A DNA stretch of 64,000 nucleotides, taken from Paenirhodobacter enshiensis. Lineage in GTDB: Bacteria; Pseudomonadota; Alphaproteobacteria; Rhodobacterales; Rhodobacteraceae. The stretch is taken from positions 1 through 64,000 of the forward strand of contig NZ_JFZB01000014.1 in the NCBI RefSeq assembly GCF_000740785.1. Reading direction: 5' to 3'. The position numbers and the translations under genes were made by a program. The stretch's first letter is position 1. The number at the start of each line of letters is the position of its first letter. Positions 26,853 through 38,726 of this stretch are shown here, one piece after another. The notes beneath the pieces are model-generated. The model worked only from the letters and a program-made list of their open reading frames with translations. It had not been told where the DNA came from and did no database searches.

Positions 26853-28520
26853 ATGACCGATACCAAGACCTCCGAACCCGGCTTCAACCCCGGCCGCCGC
26901 TCGGCGCTGATGATGATGGGCGCGGCCGGCGCCACCAGCCTCGTGCTGCCCTCGATGTTCGGCCGCGATGCGGCCTTCGCCGCCAATGCCAAGGCCGATG
27001 GCAAGCTGGTTCTGGCCTTCTCGCAGGAACCGACCAACTTCAACCCGTTCATGCCTCATATCGAAGTCGACGAAGGCATGTATTACGCGCTCTATGACAC
27101 GCTGTTCGACTTCGACCCCGCGGGCAATTTCTTCCCGGTGCTCGCCGCCGAGGTTCCCACGGTGGCGAACGGCGGCATCTCCGCCGACGGTCTGAGCTGG
27201 AAGATCAAGCTCAAGGAAGGCGTGAAATGGCATGACGGCAAGCCGCTGACCGCCGAAGACGTGAAATTCAGCCTGGAACTGCCGCTCGACCCGAACCTGC
27301 GGGTGATGCGCACCACCGGTTACAAGCTGCTGAAGGACATCACCGTCACCTCGCCGACCGAGCTGACCTGGACGATGACCAAGCCCTTCGCGCCGATGTC
27401 GGCGGTGCTGGCCTCGACCTGGATCATCCCGAAGCACGCCTTCGAGGGCGTCGCCGACAAGAACACCGCGCCGTTCAACAACGCCCCCATCGGCACCGGC
27501 CCGTTCAAGTGGAAGGAACGCATGGCGGGCGATCACATCGAGCTCGAGGCCAATGCCGATTACCACATGGACGGCCCGTTCTTCAAAACCCTGATCGTCA
27601 AGTACATCCCGGATCTGAACGTGATGTACACGCAGTTCAAGTCGGGCGATGTCGATGTCGTGGGCCTGCAGTGGATCACCCCCGACCATTATGCCGAGGC
27701 CAAGGATCTGCCCGGCAAGACCGTAGAAATCGCCGGCACGGGCACGTTCGAGTCCTTCGGTCTGAACATGATGCGCCCGCAGTTCCAGGACCTCGCGGTG
27801 CGTCAGGCGCTTTATGCGGCGATCGACAAGACCTCGATCATCGACGCGCTTTACTACGGCATCCCGCGCCCGACCGAGACCTACATGCCCCAGCAGTCGG
27901 CCTACTACAACGACGCCCTGCCGAAACATGAGTTCAACATCGCCAAGGCGAACAAGCTGCTCGACGATGCCGGCTGGAAGAAGGGCACCGACGGCATCCG
28001 CGAGAAGGACGGCGTGAAGCTGAGCTTCACCAACTCCACCACCGCGGGCAACCACCTGCGCGAACAGGTGCAGCAGTTCCTGCAGCAGTCGTTCAAGGAC
28101 ATCGGCGTCGAGATGAAGATCTCGAACCTGCCGCCGGCGGTGATGTGGGGCGAGTATTGGATGAAGTCGCAGTTCGATACCGTGATCGTCGGTCTGAACG
28201 TGCTGATGGGGGCGGATCCGGATACCTCGGACTACTTCATGTCGACCGCGTCGCCGGCGCGTGGCGGGGCCGGGCAGAACAACTTCTGCTATCAGAGCGC
28301 CGAAGTCGACGCGCTTCTGAAGAAGGGCGGAGAGACCTTCGTCCCCGAGGACCGCAAGGCGATCTACCGGAAGATCCAGGAAGTGATCCGCAACGATCTG
28401 CCGTTCCTGCCGATGTTCCAATATGCCGTGTGCAAGGGCCGCAAGACCTCTGTCACGGGGCCGACGCCGAACGTCAACAACCGCATCGACAGCTGGAACA
28501 TCCGCGACTGGAAGATCTGA
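26853..28520 (+). CDS. Peptide/nickel-type ABC transporter substrate-binding protein (DppA/OppA family)
   Basis: Periplasmic binding protein, 555 aa. The N-terminus FNPGRRSALMMMGAAGATSLVLP...AAFAANA looks like a twin-arginine-type signal with cleavage near residue 44. The mature part has the family's hallmark blocks: LAFSQEPTNFNPF, LKEGVKWHDGKPLTAEDVKFSLE, and YMPQQSAYYNDALPKHEFNIAKANKLLDDAGWKKG. It belongs with the two permeases that follow and the fused ATPase at 22147. A hairpin downstream (28538-28568) probably raises its mRNA level above that of the permeases. The ligand may be a peptide, opine or other amine; the family is broad. Confidence 0.92.
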   Translation: MTDTKTSEPGFNPGRRSALMMMGAAGATSLVLPSMFGRDAAFAANAKADGKLVLAFSQEPTNFNPFMPHIEVDEGMYYALYDTLFDFDPAGNFFPVLAAEVPTVANGGISADGLSWKIKLKEGVKWHDGKPLTAEDVKFSLELPLDPNLRVMRTTGYKLLKDITVTSPTELTWTMTKPFAPMSAVLASTWIIPKHAFEGVADKNTAPFNNAPIGTGPFKWKERMAGDHIELEANADYHMDGPFFKTLIVKYIPDLNVMYTQFKSGDVDVVGLQWITPDHYAEAKDLPGKTVEIAGTGTFESFGLNMMRPQFQDLAVRQALYAAIDKTSIIDALYYGIPRPTETYMPQQSAYYNDALPKHEFNIAKANKLLDDAGWKKGTDGIREKDGVKLSFTNSTTAGNHLREQVQQFLQQSFKDIGVEMKISNLPPAVMWGEYWMKSQFDTVIVGLNVLMGADPDTSDYFMSTASPARGGAGQNNFCYQSAEVDALLKKGGETFVPEDRKAIYRKIQEVIRNDLPFLPMFQYAVCKGRKTSVTGPTPNVNNRIDSWNIRDWKI

Positions 28521-28537
28521 CGATCTGACATCCGTCT

Positions 28538-28568
28538 CTGCCCGGGGGCCTTGAGGCGCTCCGGGCAG
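28538..28568 (+). terminator. Intercistronic hairpin after the binding-protein gene
   Basis: CTGCCCGG (28538-28545) pairs with CCGGGCAG (28561-28568), with a short inner stem GCC/GGC. No T-run follows. In binding-protein operons such hairpins commonly protect the upstream mRNA from 3' decay and lower permease expression. Confidence 0.5.
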
Positions 28569-28675
28569 GGTGGGTCAGTTCCGCCCTGCCGCATTTTCAC
28601 AACCTTCGCTCCGAACGGCGCCTGACCGGTGCCGTCCGGACCCCGATCCGTCCTCGATACGGGAGACCTGCCCCG

Positions 28676-29626
<951 letters not shown>

Positions 29627-29640
29627 AAGGAGCTTCCGAC

Positions 29641-30522
29641 ATGTCCATGACAGAGACCGCGGCCCTGCCGCCCCGCCCCTTCATCCGTTCGCGCGCACTG
29701 CGCCGTTTCCTCGGCCACAAGCTCGCCATGCTCGGTCTGGCGATGGTGCTGGTGCTGACGGCGGCGTGTTTCATCGGTCCGCATCTGCTGCCCTATGATG
29801 AGCTTTACATCGACCTGCGCGCCCGGTTCGCACCGCCCGGAACCGGCACGCATATCTTCGGCACCGACCCGCTCGGCCGCGATCTGGCGGCACGGCTGTT
29901 CCATGCCGGTCAGGTCTCGATGGCCATCGGCTTCGCGGTGATGGTGATCGCCACCTGCATCGGCGCGGTGGTGGGCGTCGTGTCGGGCTACTACGGCGGC
30001 CGGGTCGCGGCGGTGATGATGCGCGTCGTCGATGCCTTCCTGTCCTTCCCCTCGGTGTTCCTGATGCTGGTGCTCGCCGCGTTCATCAAGCCCGGTCCGG
30101 TGATGATCGCGCTGATCATCTCGGCCACCAGCTGGATGGAAGTCGCCCGCATCGTCGAGGCCGAGGTGAAATCGCTGCGCGACCGCGACTTCGTGCAGGC
30201 GGCGCGGATGCTCGGTCTGTCCGGCCGCTGGATCATGTTCCGCGAGCTTCTGCCCAACGCCATCGGCCCGATCATCGTCGCCGCTACCCTGACGGTTGCC
30301 CGTGCGATCCTGCTCGAGGCCTATATCTCCTTCCTCGGCTACGGCATCCAGCCGCCCCTGCCGAGCTGGGGCAACATGCTCAACGGTGCGCAGCAATATC
30401 TGCAATCGGCGCCGTGGCTGGCGCTGGTGCCGGGGATCGCGATCACCATGGCGGTGACCGGGTTCAACTTCATCGGCGACGGGCTGCGCGACGCCTTCGA
30501 CAGCCGGACCGACCTGAAATGA
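29641..30522 (+). CDS. Peptide-type ABC transporter permease (DppC/OppC family)
   Basis: Inner-membrane permease of 293 aa. The N-terminal cytoplasmic stretch and first helix (RRFLGHKLAMLGLAMVLVLTAACFIGP) lead to the OppC motif FGTDPLGRDLAARLFHAGQ and the EAA loop QAARMLGLSGRWIMFRELLPNAIGPI. Start ATG 29641 has AAGGAG seven bases upstream, better than ATG 29623, which overlaps the previous stop. Its stop overlaps the next oxidase start by ATGA. Confidence 0.92.
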   Translation: MSMTETAALPPRPFIRSRALRRFLGHKLAMLGLAMVLVLTAACFIGPHLLPYDELYIDLRARFAPPGTGTHIFGTDPLGRDLAARLFHAGQVSMAIGFAVMVIATCIGAVVGVVSGYYGGRVAAVMMRVVDAFLSFPSVFLMLVLAAFIKPGPVMIALIISATSWMEVARIVEAEVKSLRDRDFVQAARMLGLSGRWIMFRELLPNAIGPIIVAATLTVARAILLEAYISFLGYGIQPPLPSWGNMLNGAQQYLQSAPWLALVPGIAITMAVTGFNFIGDGLRDAFDSRTDLK

Positions 30523-31850
30523 CCGCCGCCCCCCGCTTCTCGCCGTTCGAGACGACGCTGTGGTATGCGACCGCCGCCCCCGCGCCCGAAACCGACATGC
30601 TGCGCGGCACCGAACGCGCCGATGTCTGCATCGTCGGCGCGGGCTATGCCGGGCTGACCACGGCGCTCGAACTGGCGCGGCAGGGGGTGTCGGTCATCTT
30701 GCTCGAACGGATGGAGATCGGCTTCGGCGGTTCGGGGCGCAATGCCGGCCACTGCACGCCGACCTTCACCCATTACAGCCTGCCCGATCTGCGCCGCGTG
30801 CTCGGCGAACCCTGGGCCGAGCGGCTGATCCACCGCCAGACCCGCGCGAATGACAAGGTGGGCGAGATGATCGCCCGCTACGGCATCGACTGCGAATGGG
30901 AGCAGAACGGCTACGTTCAGGGCGCGCTGTTCCCGGGCCACATGAAGGTGATGGAGGCGCGCGCCGCCGCCTACAACGCGGTTGGTGCCCGCACCCGGAT
31001 GCTCGACCGCGCCGAGACCGAGGCGATCACCGGCTCTCCGCGCTTCTACGGCGGGTGGCTGCATGAAGAGGCGGGCGGGCTCAATGCGCTCGGCTATGCC
31101 CGCGGCCTCGGCCGGGCGGTGCTGGCCGAGGGCGGGCGGATCTTCACCCGCTCGGGCGTCACCGGCTGCGAAAAGCGCGACGGCAAATGGTCGGTGCGCA
31201 CCGACGCGGGCGAGGTGCTCGCCGAGAAGGTGATCTTCACCACCGGCGCCTATACCGTCGCGGGCTGGCCGAAACTCGAGGACACCTTCCGCATCATGCG
31301 CGTCTTCGTCGCCGCGACGCAGCCACTTTCGGCCGAAAGCCAGGCCGCCTGCCTGCCGCGCCGCACCACCATCCAGGACGGGCGCGGCGACATCTATGTC
31401 TACAAATACAACCGCGAGAACCGCATCGTCGCCTCGATGTTCCCGATGGGCCGGCGCGGACGCGATCCCGCCTATACCCGCCAGGTGCTGAGCGAGCGGC
31501 TGAAATGGCTGCACCCCGGGATCCGCGAGGAGCTGGACTGGCAATTCTTCTGGTTCGGCGAGCTCGACATGCAGCGCCTGACCGTGCCGCGGCTCTATGG
31601 CCTCGCGCCCGGTGTCGTCGCGATGACCGGGCTTTCCGGGCGCGGCGTGCCGACGGGCTCTATGCTCGGCGGGGTGCTCTGCGAATGGGCGCTCGGAGTG
31701 CCCGAGGCCGATCTGTCGCTGCGCCTCGAACCGCTCTCGGCCCAGCCCGCCTACATGCGCTTCGCGCCGCAGCTCGCGCTTAGGGGCTACCGGCTGCGCG
31801 ACGATCTGCGCGCACTGATCCAGCGCGCGCCCCTGCCGCCTCACGCCTGA
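30519..31850 (+). CDS. FAD-dependent oxidoreductase, gamma-glutamylputrescine oxidase (PuuB/OrdL)-like
   Basis: DAO-family flavoenzyme of 443 aa. FAD motif is ADVCIVGAGYAGLTTALELARQGVSVILLERMEIGFGGSGRNAGHCTP, where GGSGRNAG is typical of PuuB-type enzymes. The C-terminal FAD site is GVVAMTGLSGRGVPTGSMLGG. PuuB oxidises a primary amine of a gamma-glutamylated polyamine; this protein may act on a related amine. ATG 30519 is coupled by ATGA to the permease gene, so import and oxidation are co-expressed. It is more distant from the other two oxidases in the cluster than they are from each other. Confidence 0.85.
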   Translation: MTAAPRFSPFETTLWYATAAPAPETDMLRGTERADVCIVGAGYAGLTTALELARQGVSVILLERMEIGFGGSGRNAGHCTPTFTHYSLPDLRRVLGEPWAERLIHRQTRANDKVGEMIARYGIDCEWEQNGYVQGALFPGHMKVMEARAAAYNAVGARTRMLDRAETEAITGSPRFYGGWLHEEAGGLNALGYARGLGRAVLAEGGRIFTRSGVTGCEKRDGKWSVRTDAGEVLAEKVIFTTGAYTVAGWPKLEDTFRIMRVFVAATQPLSAESQAACLPRRTTIQDGRGDIYVYKYNRENRIVASMFPMGRRGRDPAYTRQVLSERLKWLHPGIREELDWQFFWFGELDMQRLTVPRLYGLAPGVVAMTGLSGRGVPTGSMLGGVLCEWALGVPEADLSLRLEPLSAQPAYMRFAPQLALRGYRLRDDLRALIQRAPLPPHA

Positions 31851-31968
31851 GGCGACACCGACATATGACATCGCCCCCCGCCACGCATGACGCGGGGATC
31901 CGGGACGATGCCTCATCCCGAGGCCCGGCGGGCACGCTCCCCCGGCCCGAAACGACAGGAGACAGGTC

Positions 31969-33321
31969 ATGCCAGGACCGAAACTCGAACCGGTCATCAG
32001 TGACACCGCCTTGCCGGCATCCGTGGATGTCGTGGTCATCGGCGGCGGCATCGCGGGCACCTGCGCCGCGCTCGAACTCGCCGAACGCGGGCTGAAGGTC
32101 GCCTTGTGCGAGAAGGGCGAGGTCGGCGCCGAACAGTCCAGCCGCAACTGGGGCTGGGTGCGGCTGTCGCACCGCGACCCGCGCGAGATGCCGCTGATGG
32201 TCGAGGCGGTGCGGATGTGGCAGGGCCTCGATGCGCGCCTCGGCGCCGATACCGGCTACAAGCAGTGCGGCATCACCTACACCCTCGCCTCGGACGCCGA
32301 GATGGCGGATGCCGAGGTCTCGGTGGCCGAGCAGAACAAGTATCAGATCCCGGCGAAGATGATCTCGGCCTCCGAGGCTCTGTCGCGCTTCCCGGGGCTG
32401 AGCCTCGACATCAAGGGGGCGATGTACAACCCCGCCGACGGCCGGGCGGAGCCGCAAAAGGCCGCCCCCGCCGTCGCCCGCGCCTTTCAGGAGCGCGGCG
32501 GCACCGTGCATCAGAACTGCGCCGTGCGGGTGATCGAGACCGCCGGGGGCCGCGTCTCGGGCGTGGTGACGGAGCATGGCAAGATCGCCTGTTCGGCGGT
32601 GCTGCTCGCGGGCGGTGCCTGGTCGCGGATGTTCCTCGACAACATGGGGATCTATCTGCCGCAGCTGCGCACCACCAGCACGGTGATCCGCACCACCCCG
32701 ATCCCCGAGGGGCCGGAGGGCACGATAAAATACAAGACCTTCACCGCGCGCCGGCGTGCCGATGGCGGCTATACCATCGCCGGCGCCGACACCGGCCGGT
32801 GCGAGATCACGCCCGACAGCTTCCGCCTGTTCGGGGCCTTTCTGCCGACGCTGAAGAACGAGTGGCGCGGGCTGAAGATGACGGTCGGGCGCCAGACCCT
32901 CGAAGGGCTGAGCCGGCGCCGCCGCTGGGGGCCTGCCGACCGCACGCCGTTCGAGGACACCCGCATTCTCGATCCCGTCCCCGACCGCAAGGCGGCGGAT
33001 CGGATGCTCGCCGCGCTCAAGGCCGCCTATCCGGTGTTCGGCGCGGCCTCGGTCGCGCATTGCTGGGCGGGCGAAATCGACGTTCTGCCCGACGTGATCC
33101 CGGCGATCTCGGCGACCGAGGGGGTGAAGAACGGCGTGCCGGGGCTTTACATCGCGACCGGCTTCTCGGGGCACGGGTTCGGCCTCGGGCCGGCGGCGGG
33201 GCGGCTTGCGGCGGATCTGGTCTCGGGGCACGCGCCCATCGTCGACCCGACGCCGTTCCGTCTGTCGCGCTTCACCGACGGCAGCAAGATCGCCCCGATG
33301 ATCGGCATCACCACACGCTGA
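31969..33321 (+). CDS. FAD-dependent amine/D-amino-acid oxidase family protein, copy 2
   Basis: DAO-family flavoprotein of 450 aa, paralogue of the gene at 25431. Shared blocks are DVVVIGGG, GLKVALCEKG, EQSSRNWGWVR, DGRAEPQK and YIATGFSGHGFG; the DNA around EQSSRNWGWVR is almost identical in the two. Differences cluster in the middle, substrate-facing part, so the copies may have different substrates. GGAGACAGGTC precedes ATG 31969. It is the last gene of the importer/oxidase unit; a strong terminator lies 65 bases past its stop. Confidence 0.88.
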   Translation: MPGPKLEPVISDTALPASVDVVVIGGGIAGTCAALELAERGLKVALCEKGEVGAEQSSRNWGWVRLSHRDPREMPLMVEAVRMWQGLDARLGADTGYKQCGITYTLASDAEMADAEVSVAEQNKYQIPAKMISASEALSRFPGLSLDIKGAMYNPADGRAEPQKAAPAVARAFQERGGTVHQNCAVRVIETAGGRVSGVVTEHGKIACSAVLLAGGAWSRMFLDNMGIYLPQLRTTSTVIRTTPIPEGPEGTIKYKTFTARRRADGGYTIAGADTGRCEITPDSFRLFGAFLPTLKNEWRGLKMTVGRQTLEGLSRRRRWGPADRTPFEDTRILDPVPDRKAADRMLAALKAAYPVFGAASVAHCWAGEIDVLPDVIPAISATEGVKNGVPGLYIATGFSGHGFGLGPAAGRLAADLVSGHAPIVDPTPFRLSRFTDGSKIAPMIGITTR

Positions 33322-33385
33322 GCCGGGGGCGCGCCCCGGACGGGGCGCGCGCGCGCACACACACTCGGCACAGGACAAAACGAAA

Positions 33386-33415
33386 CCCCCGGAAGGACAT
33401 CGGTCCTTCCGGGGG
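33386..33415. terminator. Bidirectional terminator between oxidase copy 2 and guaB
   Basis: CCCCCGGAAGGAC and GTCCTTCCGGGGG form a perfect 13-bp stem with a four-base loop. On the minus strand it is followed by TTTCGTTTTG, so it terminates guaB (stop 48 bases away), and it is in place to terminate the + strand oxidase transcript as well. Confidence 0.85.
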
Positions 33416-33463
33416 CTGTCGTTTCAGGCCGAAGCCGTGGGTCAGGCCGAAGCCGCGGGCCGA

Positions 33464-35014
<1,551 letters not shown>

Positions 35015-35023
35015 TCATCTCTC

Positions 35024-35067
35024 CGTCACGGGGGCGGAACCGGGCGCGGGCCCGAAACCCCGTGACG
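35024..35067 (+). ncRNA. Candidate structured leader upstream of the NTPase-metA unit
   Basis: CGTCACGGGG (35024-35033) pairs perfectly with CCCCGTGACG (35058-35067). Inside it CGGGC (35041-35045) pairs with GCCCG (35050-35054). It ends 85 bases before the gene and has no U-tract. The fold does not match SAM-II or SAH riboswitch patterns I know, so it may be a new leader element or only a GC-rich hairpin; as DNA it also lies upstream of guaB. Confidence 0.3.
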
Positions 35068-35152
35068 TCCCCGCGCGCAGGCGTTAAACGAACCGCAGGA
35101 AAACACCCCGGGGCAAGCACACCCGGACACCGGCGGACAGGGAATGGCGGCA

Positions 35153-36010
35153 ATGATCTACAATCGCGCGGACTGGCTTGCGGCGACACGCAGGCGCGTG
35201 CTGCTGTTCGGCATGTCGGGGCTGGGCAAGACCTACCTCGCCTCGATGCTGCGCGCGGGCGGCGAAGGATGGTTCCACTACTCGGTCGATTACCGCATCG
35301 GCACCCGCTACATGGGCGAGCACATCGCCGACAACTTCAAGCGCGAGGCGATGAAAGTCCCCTTCCTGCGCGAGCTGCTGATGTCGGATTCGGTCTACAT
35401 CGCCTCGAACATCACCTTCGACAATCTCGCGCCGCTCTCGACCTATCTCGGCAAGCCCGGCGATCCGGACAAGGGCGGTCTGGCCTTCGGCGAATACCAG
35501 CGCCGGCAGGATCAGCACCGCGAGGCCGAGAAGGCCGCGCTGCGCGACACCCGCCCGTTCATCGAACGCGCCGGCGCGATCTACGACCTGCCGCATTTCG
35601 TGTGCGATTCCGGCGGCTCGATCTGCGAGGTGGTCGATCCGGACGATCCCGCCGATCCGATCCTGACGCGCCTCTCCGAAGACCTGCTGATGGTCTGGAT
35701 CGAGGGCTCGGAGGCCCATACCGACGAACTGGTGCGCCGCTTCGACCGCGCGCCGAAGCCGATGTATTACCAGCCCGGCTTCCTCGCCCGGATGTGGGAG
35801 GGCTACCGTGCCGAACGCGGCCTGAGCGAGACCCGGGTCGACCCCGACGATTTCGTGCGCTGGACCTATCGCCAGGCGCTCGACCACCGCCAGCCGCGCT
35901 ATGCGGCCATGGCGCGCAACTGGGGCGTCTCGGTGCGCGCCGAGGACGTCGCCCTTGTTCGGGACGAGAAAGACTTTACATCACTGATCGCGGCGGCCCT
36001 GCCCGCCTGA
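35153..36010 (+). CDS. P-loop NTPase of unknown function, upstream of metA
   Basis: A 285-aa protein with a clear Walker [18 protein letters not shown] (residues about 17-33). No clear sensor or AAA+ second motif was recognised. The remainder is rich in charged and aromatic residues ([41 protein letters not shown]). ATG 35153 is preferred over 35144, as AGGGA lies nine bases before it. It precedes metA by 31 bases on the same strand, so the two are probably one operon. I recognise it only as a conserved-looking ATPase-type protein; phosphotransfer to a small molecule is conceivable but unproven. Confidence 0.7.
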   Translation: MIYNRADWLAATRRRVLLFGMSGLGKTYLASMLRAGGEGWFHYSVDYRIGTRYMGEHIADNFKREAMKVPFLRELLMSDSVYIASNITFDNLAPLSTYLGKPGDPDKGGLAFGEYQRRQDQHREAEKAALRDTRPFIERAGAIYDLPHFVCDSGGSICEVVDPDDPADPILTRLSEDLLMVWIEGSEAHTDELVRRFDRAPKPMYYQPGFLARMWEGYRAERGLSETRVDPDDFVRWTYRQALDHRQPRYAAMARNWGVSVRAEDVALVRDEKDFTSLIAAALPA

Positions 36011-36041
36011 CTGCCCGACATCGGGAAAACGGAGAGTTCCA

Positions 36042-36962
36042 ATGCCCATCACCCTGCCCCAGACGCTTCCGGCCTTCGACATCCTGTCGCGGGAAGGCGT
36101 CATGGTGATGAGCCCCGGCCGCGCCGCGACACAGGACATCCGCCCGCTGCGCATCGCGCTGCTGAACCTGATGCCGAAGAAGATCCAGACCGAGAACCAG
36201 TTCGCCCGGCTGATCGGCGCGACGCCCCTGCAGATCGACTTCCAGCTGATCCGCATCACCTCGCACCAGACCAAGAACACCGCCGCCGAGCACATGGAGG
36301 AGTTCTATCGCCCCTTCGAGGAGGTCGAGGCCTCGGGCGAGAAATTCGACGGCCTCATCGTGACCGGCGCCCCGATCGAGAAGATCGACTTCGCCGAGGT
36401 CACCTATTGGGACGAGCTGAGCCGGATCTTCGACTGGACGCAAAGCCACGTCTATTCCACCTTCGGCGTGTGCTGGGGCGGCATGGCGATGGCCTATCAT
36501 TTCCACGGCATCCAGAAACACCTGCTGGAGCACAAGGCCTTCGGCTGCTTCCGCCACGAGAACCTCGCCCCCACCTCGCCCTATCTGCGCGGCTTCTCCG
36601 ACGAGGTTCTGGTCCCGGTCAGCCGCTGGACCGAGATGCACCGCGACGAGATTGAGGCGGCGGGGCTGAAAACCCTGATCTCCTCGCCCGAGACCGGCCC
36701 CTGCCTCGTCGAGGACGAAAGCCACCGCGCGCTCTACGTGTTCAACCATTTCGAATACGATTCCGGCACGCTGAAAGAGGAATACGACCGCGACATCGCG
36801 GCCGGAAAGACGATCAACGTGCCGAAGAACTACTACCCCGACGACGATCCGACCCGGAAGCCCTCGAACCGCTGGCGCAGCCATGCGCATCTGCTGTTCG
36901 GCAACTGGATCAACGAGATCTATCAGGGCACGCCCTACGACATGGCGCAGATCGGCCGCTGA
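36042..36962 (+). CDS. metA: Homoserine O-acyltransferase (probably acetyl-CoA-using MetA)
   Basis: First committed step of methionine synthesis, acylating homoserine; 306 aa. It has the catalytic Cys144 (FGVCWGGM), His236 and Glu238 (FNHFEYD) of the MetA class. E. coli MetA has Gly at position 111 (TGAPLG) and uses succinyl-CoA, while relatives with Glu there use acetyl-CoA. Here the aligned residue is Glu113 (TGAPIE), which predicts homoserine O-acetyltransferase activity. ACGGAGAG precedes the ATG. It follows the P-loop NTPase gene closely. Confidence 0.92.
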   Translation: MPITLPQTLPAFDILSREGVMVMSPGRAATQDIRPLRIALLNLMPKKIQTENQFARLIGATPLQIDFQLIRITSHQTKNTAAEHMEEFYRPFEEVEASGEKFDGLIVTGAPIEKIDFAEVTYWDELSRIFDWTQSHVYSTFGVCWGGMAMAYHFHGIQKHLLEHKAFGCFRHENLAPTSPYLRGFSDEVLVPVSRWTEMHRDEIEAAGLKTLISSPETGPCLVEDESHRALYVFNHFEYDSGTLKEEYDRDIAAGKTINVPKNYYPDDDPTRKPSNRWRSHAHLLFGNWINEIYQGTPYDMAQIGR

Positions 36963-37239
36963 GCGGGCAGCCGCCCGCACCGGGCTTTCGGCAAGGCGTC
37001 CGCGCTCTTGCCGGGGCCGGCGCTGCCTTGTCGCAGCGCCGGCCGCTCCGCCCGAAACCAGACGGTGCCGCCCTTTTTCCTTTCATCTTTCCGAAAATAT
37101 CCCGGGGGAGTCCGGCGCAGCCGGACGGGGGCAGAGCCCCCTGCGCCATTCCCCCCTGCGCACCCCTGCGGGCACCCGATCCCTTGCGCCTCTCTCCCGC
37201 CGGCCTATAGTCGGACCGTCCCACCAGAGGAGCCGACGC
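36963..37239. other. 277-base gap after metA with intergenic repeat-like hairpins
   Basis: Contains CCTTTCATCTTTCCGAAAATATCCCGGG followed by two hairpins: GTCCGGC/GCCGGAC (37110-37126) and GGGGGC/GCCCCC (37127-37141). An AT-rich AAATATCCCGGGGG lead plus GC stem-loops is a common kind of Rhodobacteraceae intergenic repeat. It can end the metA transcript. Its right end carries the ppk2 promoter and an AGAGGAG ribosome site. Confidence 0.5.
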
Positions 37240-38142
37240 ATGGGCAAGACCGACGCCCCCCCCGCACAAGCCGAGCCCATCCCCTTCGTCGGCGCGATCA
37301 CCCGCTATCTCGAAACCGCCGCGCCCGCCCATGTCCGCACTGCGATCCTGACCGCGAAGAAAGACGAAATCCTTTCGAAATCTTACCCTTACCGGGAAGA
37401 GATGAAAAAAAAGGATTACGAATCCCACATGGCCGCGCTGCAGGTCGAGCTGGTCAAGATGCTGTGGGATCTGAAGGCGACCGGCAAACGCCTCGCCGTC
37501 GTCTTCGAGGGGCGCGACGCCGCCGGCAAGGGCGGCACCATCGACCGTCTGCGCGAGAACCTGAACCCGCGCTCGGCCTATGTGGTGGCGCTGTCGAAAC
37601 CCGACGAGCGCGAAGCCACGCAATGGTATTTCCAGCGTTACGTCGACCAGCTTCCGGGCGCCGGCGAGATCGCGATGTTCGACCGCTCGTGGTATAACCG
37701 CGGCGTGGTCGAGCACGTCTTCGGCTTCTGCACCCCCGACCAGCGCGCCCGCTTCTTCGACCAGGTTCCGGATTTCGAGAAGATGCTGGTCAAGGACGGG
37801 CTGATCCTGATCAAACTCTGGCTCTCGGTCGACCGTGCCGAACAGCTAAAGCGCTTCCTCGACCGCGAGCGCGACCCGCTCAAGCAATGGAAGCTGAGCA
37901 AGGTCGATGTCGACGGCCTCGACCGCTGGGACGACTACAGCGCAGCGATCCGCGAAACCATCGAGCGATCGCATACGAAAACCGCGCCCTGGACGGTGAT
38001 CCGCTCCGACGACAAGATGCGCGCCCGCATCGCGGCGATCCAGACCGTGCTCACCGCCGTAGATTATGCCCGCAAGGACAAGACCGCGATCGGCGAAATC
38101 GACGACAAGATCTGCGACGGTCCGGATATGCTCGACCGCTGA
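37240..38142 (+). CDS. ppk2: Polyphosphate kinase 2
   Basis: Transfers phosphate between polyphosphate and nucleoside diphosphates in the cytosol. 300 aa, single PPK2 domain. Walker A is [10 protein letters not shown] (90-99), Walker B/lid start [10 protein letters not shown] with Asp148, and VEHVFGF follows. The lid region is rich in Arg/Lys ([16 protein letters not shown]). ATG 37240 ([10 protein letters not shown]) has AGAGGAG upstream; the longer open frame starts inside metA. Class and direction (ADP/GDP) cannot be told with certainty. It converges on a small conserved gene with seven bases between stops. Confidence 0.93.
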   Translation: MGKTDAPPAQAEPIPFVGAITRYLETAAPAHVRTAILTAKKDEILSKSYPYREEMKKKDYESHMAALQVELVKMLWDLKATGKRLAVVFEGRDAAGKGGTIDRLRENLNPRSAYVVALSKPDEREATQWYFQRYVDQLPGAGEIAMFDRSWYNRGVVEHVFGFCTPDQRARFFDQVPDFEKMLVKDGLILIKLWLSVDRAEQLKRFLDRERDPLKQWKLSKVDVDGLDRWDDYSAAIRETIERSHTKTAPWTVIRSDDKMRARIAAIQTVLTAVDYARKDKTAIGEIDDKICDGPDMLDR

Positions 38143-38149
38143 GCGCGGC

Positions 38150-38443
38150 TCACAGCGGCACGCGTCCGAGCGGCGAAAGCGCGTTCGGACGCACCTCCGG
38201 GGTCAGGGTGATCTCGGCGCGGTCGCCGCGGAACCGGATCCCGATGCGGCGCAGCGGGCTCGGCACGATGCGCTCGACATGGCTCAGCCCGGTCTCGAAC
38301 CCCTGCGCGCGCAACTTTTCGGCGAGCAGCACGCCAACCGTGTCATCGCCGCCGACCTGACGCACGTCGACCACCTTCACGCCCCGCAGCTGGCGCCGGA
38401 TCATCTCCAGCTCGTCGTCGGTAATCGCCTGTGCCTCGCTCAT
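38150..38443 (-). CDS. Small conserved protein of unknown function
   Basis: A 97-aa protein (MSEAQAITDDELEMIRRQLRG...), acidic at the N-terminus with a more basic middle, no signal peptide or membrane helix. The pattern VVDVRQVGGDDTVGVLLAEKLRAQGFETG and RIGIRFRGDRAEITLTPEVRP suggests a compact alpha/beta fold. Not recognised. It converges on ppk2 and is divergent from the transglutaminase cassette. Confidence 0.55.
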   Translation of the reverse strand: MSEAQAITDDELEMIRRQLRGVKVVDVRQVGGDDTVGVLLAEKLRAQGFETGLSHVERIVPSPLRRIGIRFRGDRAEITLTPEVRPNALSPLGRVPL

Positions 38444-38726
38444 GCAGCCCTCTTTTCGCCCACAGGTTGCGCCCGTCTTCGGCGGGCCAGCTGTATCGTG
38501 CCAGAAACCGGGCGTCTCGCCAACCGCACCGGCCACGCTCGCCTCTTCGCACCGGCGGTCCCCGGCCGAGGCACGGGCGGATTTCCGCCCTTGCCCGGCA
38601 TCACATGCCCATTTTTCAGGCGTCCCTGTCGCCACCTGCCGTGATCTTCGTCGCAATCGCAGTTTTAAGATGCCCACACCTGCAGCGGCTGCCTAATCTG
38701 GGGGCAAGTCGAAGCAGGAAGGCGTC

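Noticed and set aside
25050-28421. 1123-codon open frame on the minus strand
   Set aside because: Antisense to the SDR, oxidase and binding-protein genes, whose products have clear family motifs. The long frame is a by-product of GC-rich codon use.
35024-35152. SAM-II or SAH riboswitch before the NTPase-metA unit
   Set aside because: The stems and loops do not match the consensus of these riboswitches; kept only as an unnamed candidate leader.
38640-38726. Sigma-70 promoter before the transglutaminase cassette
   Set aside because: A TAATCT -10-like hexamer at 38694 has only TGCCCA at the -35 position; too weak to report.
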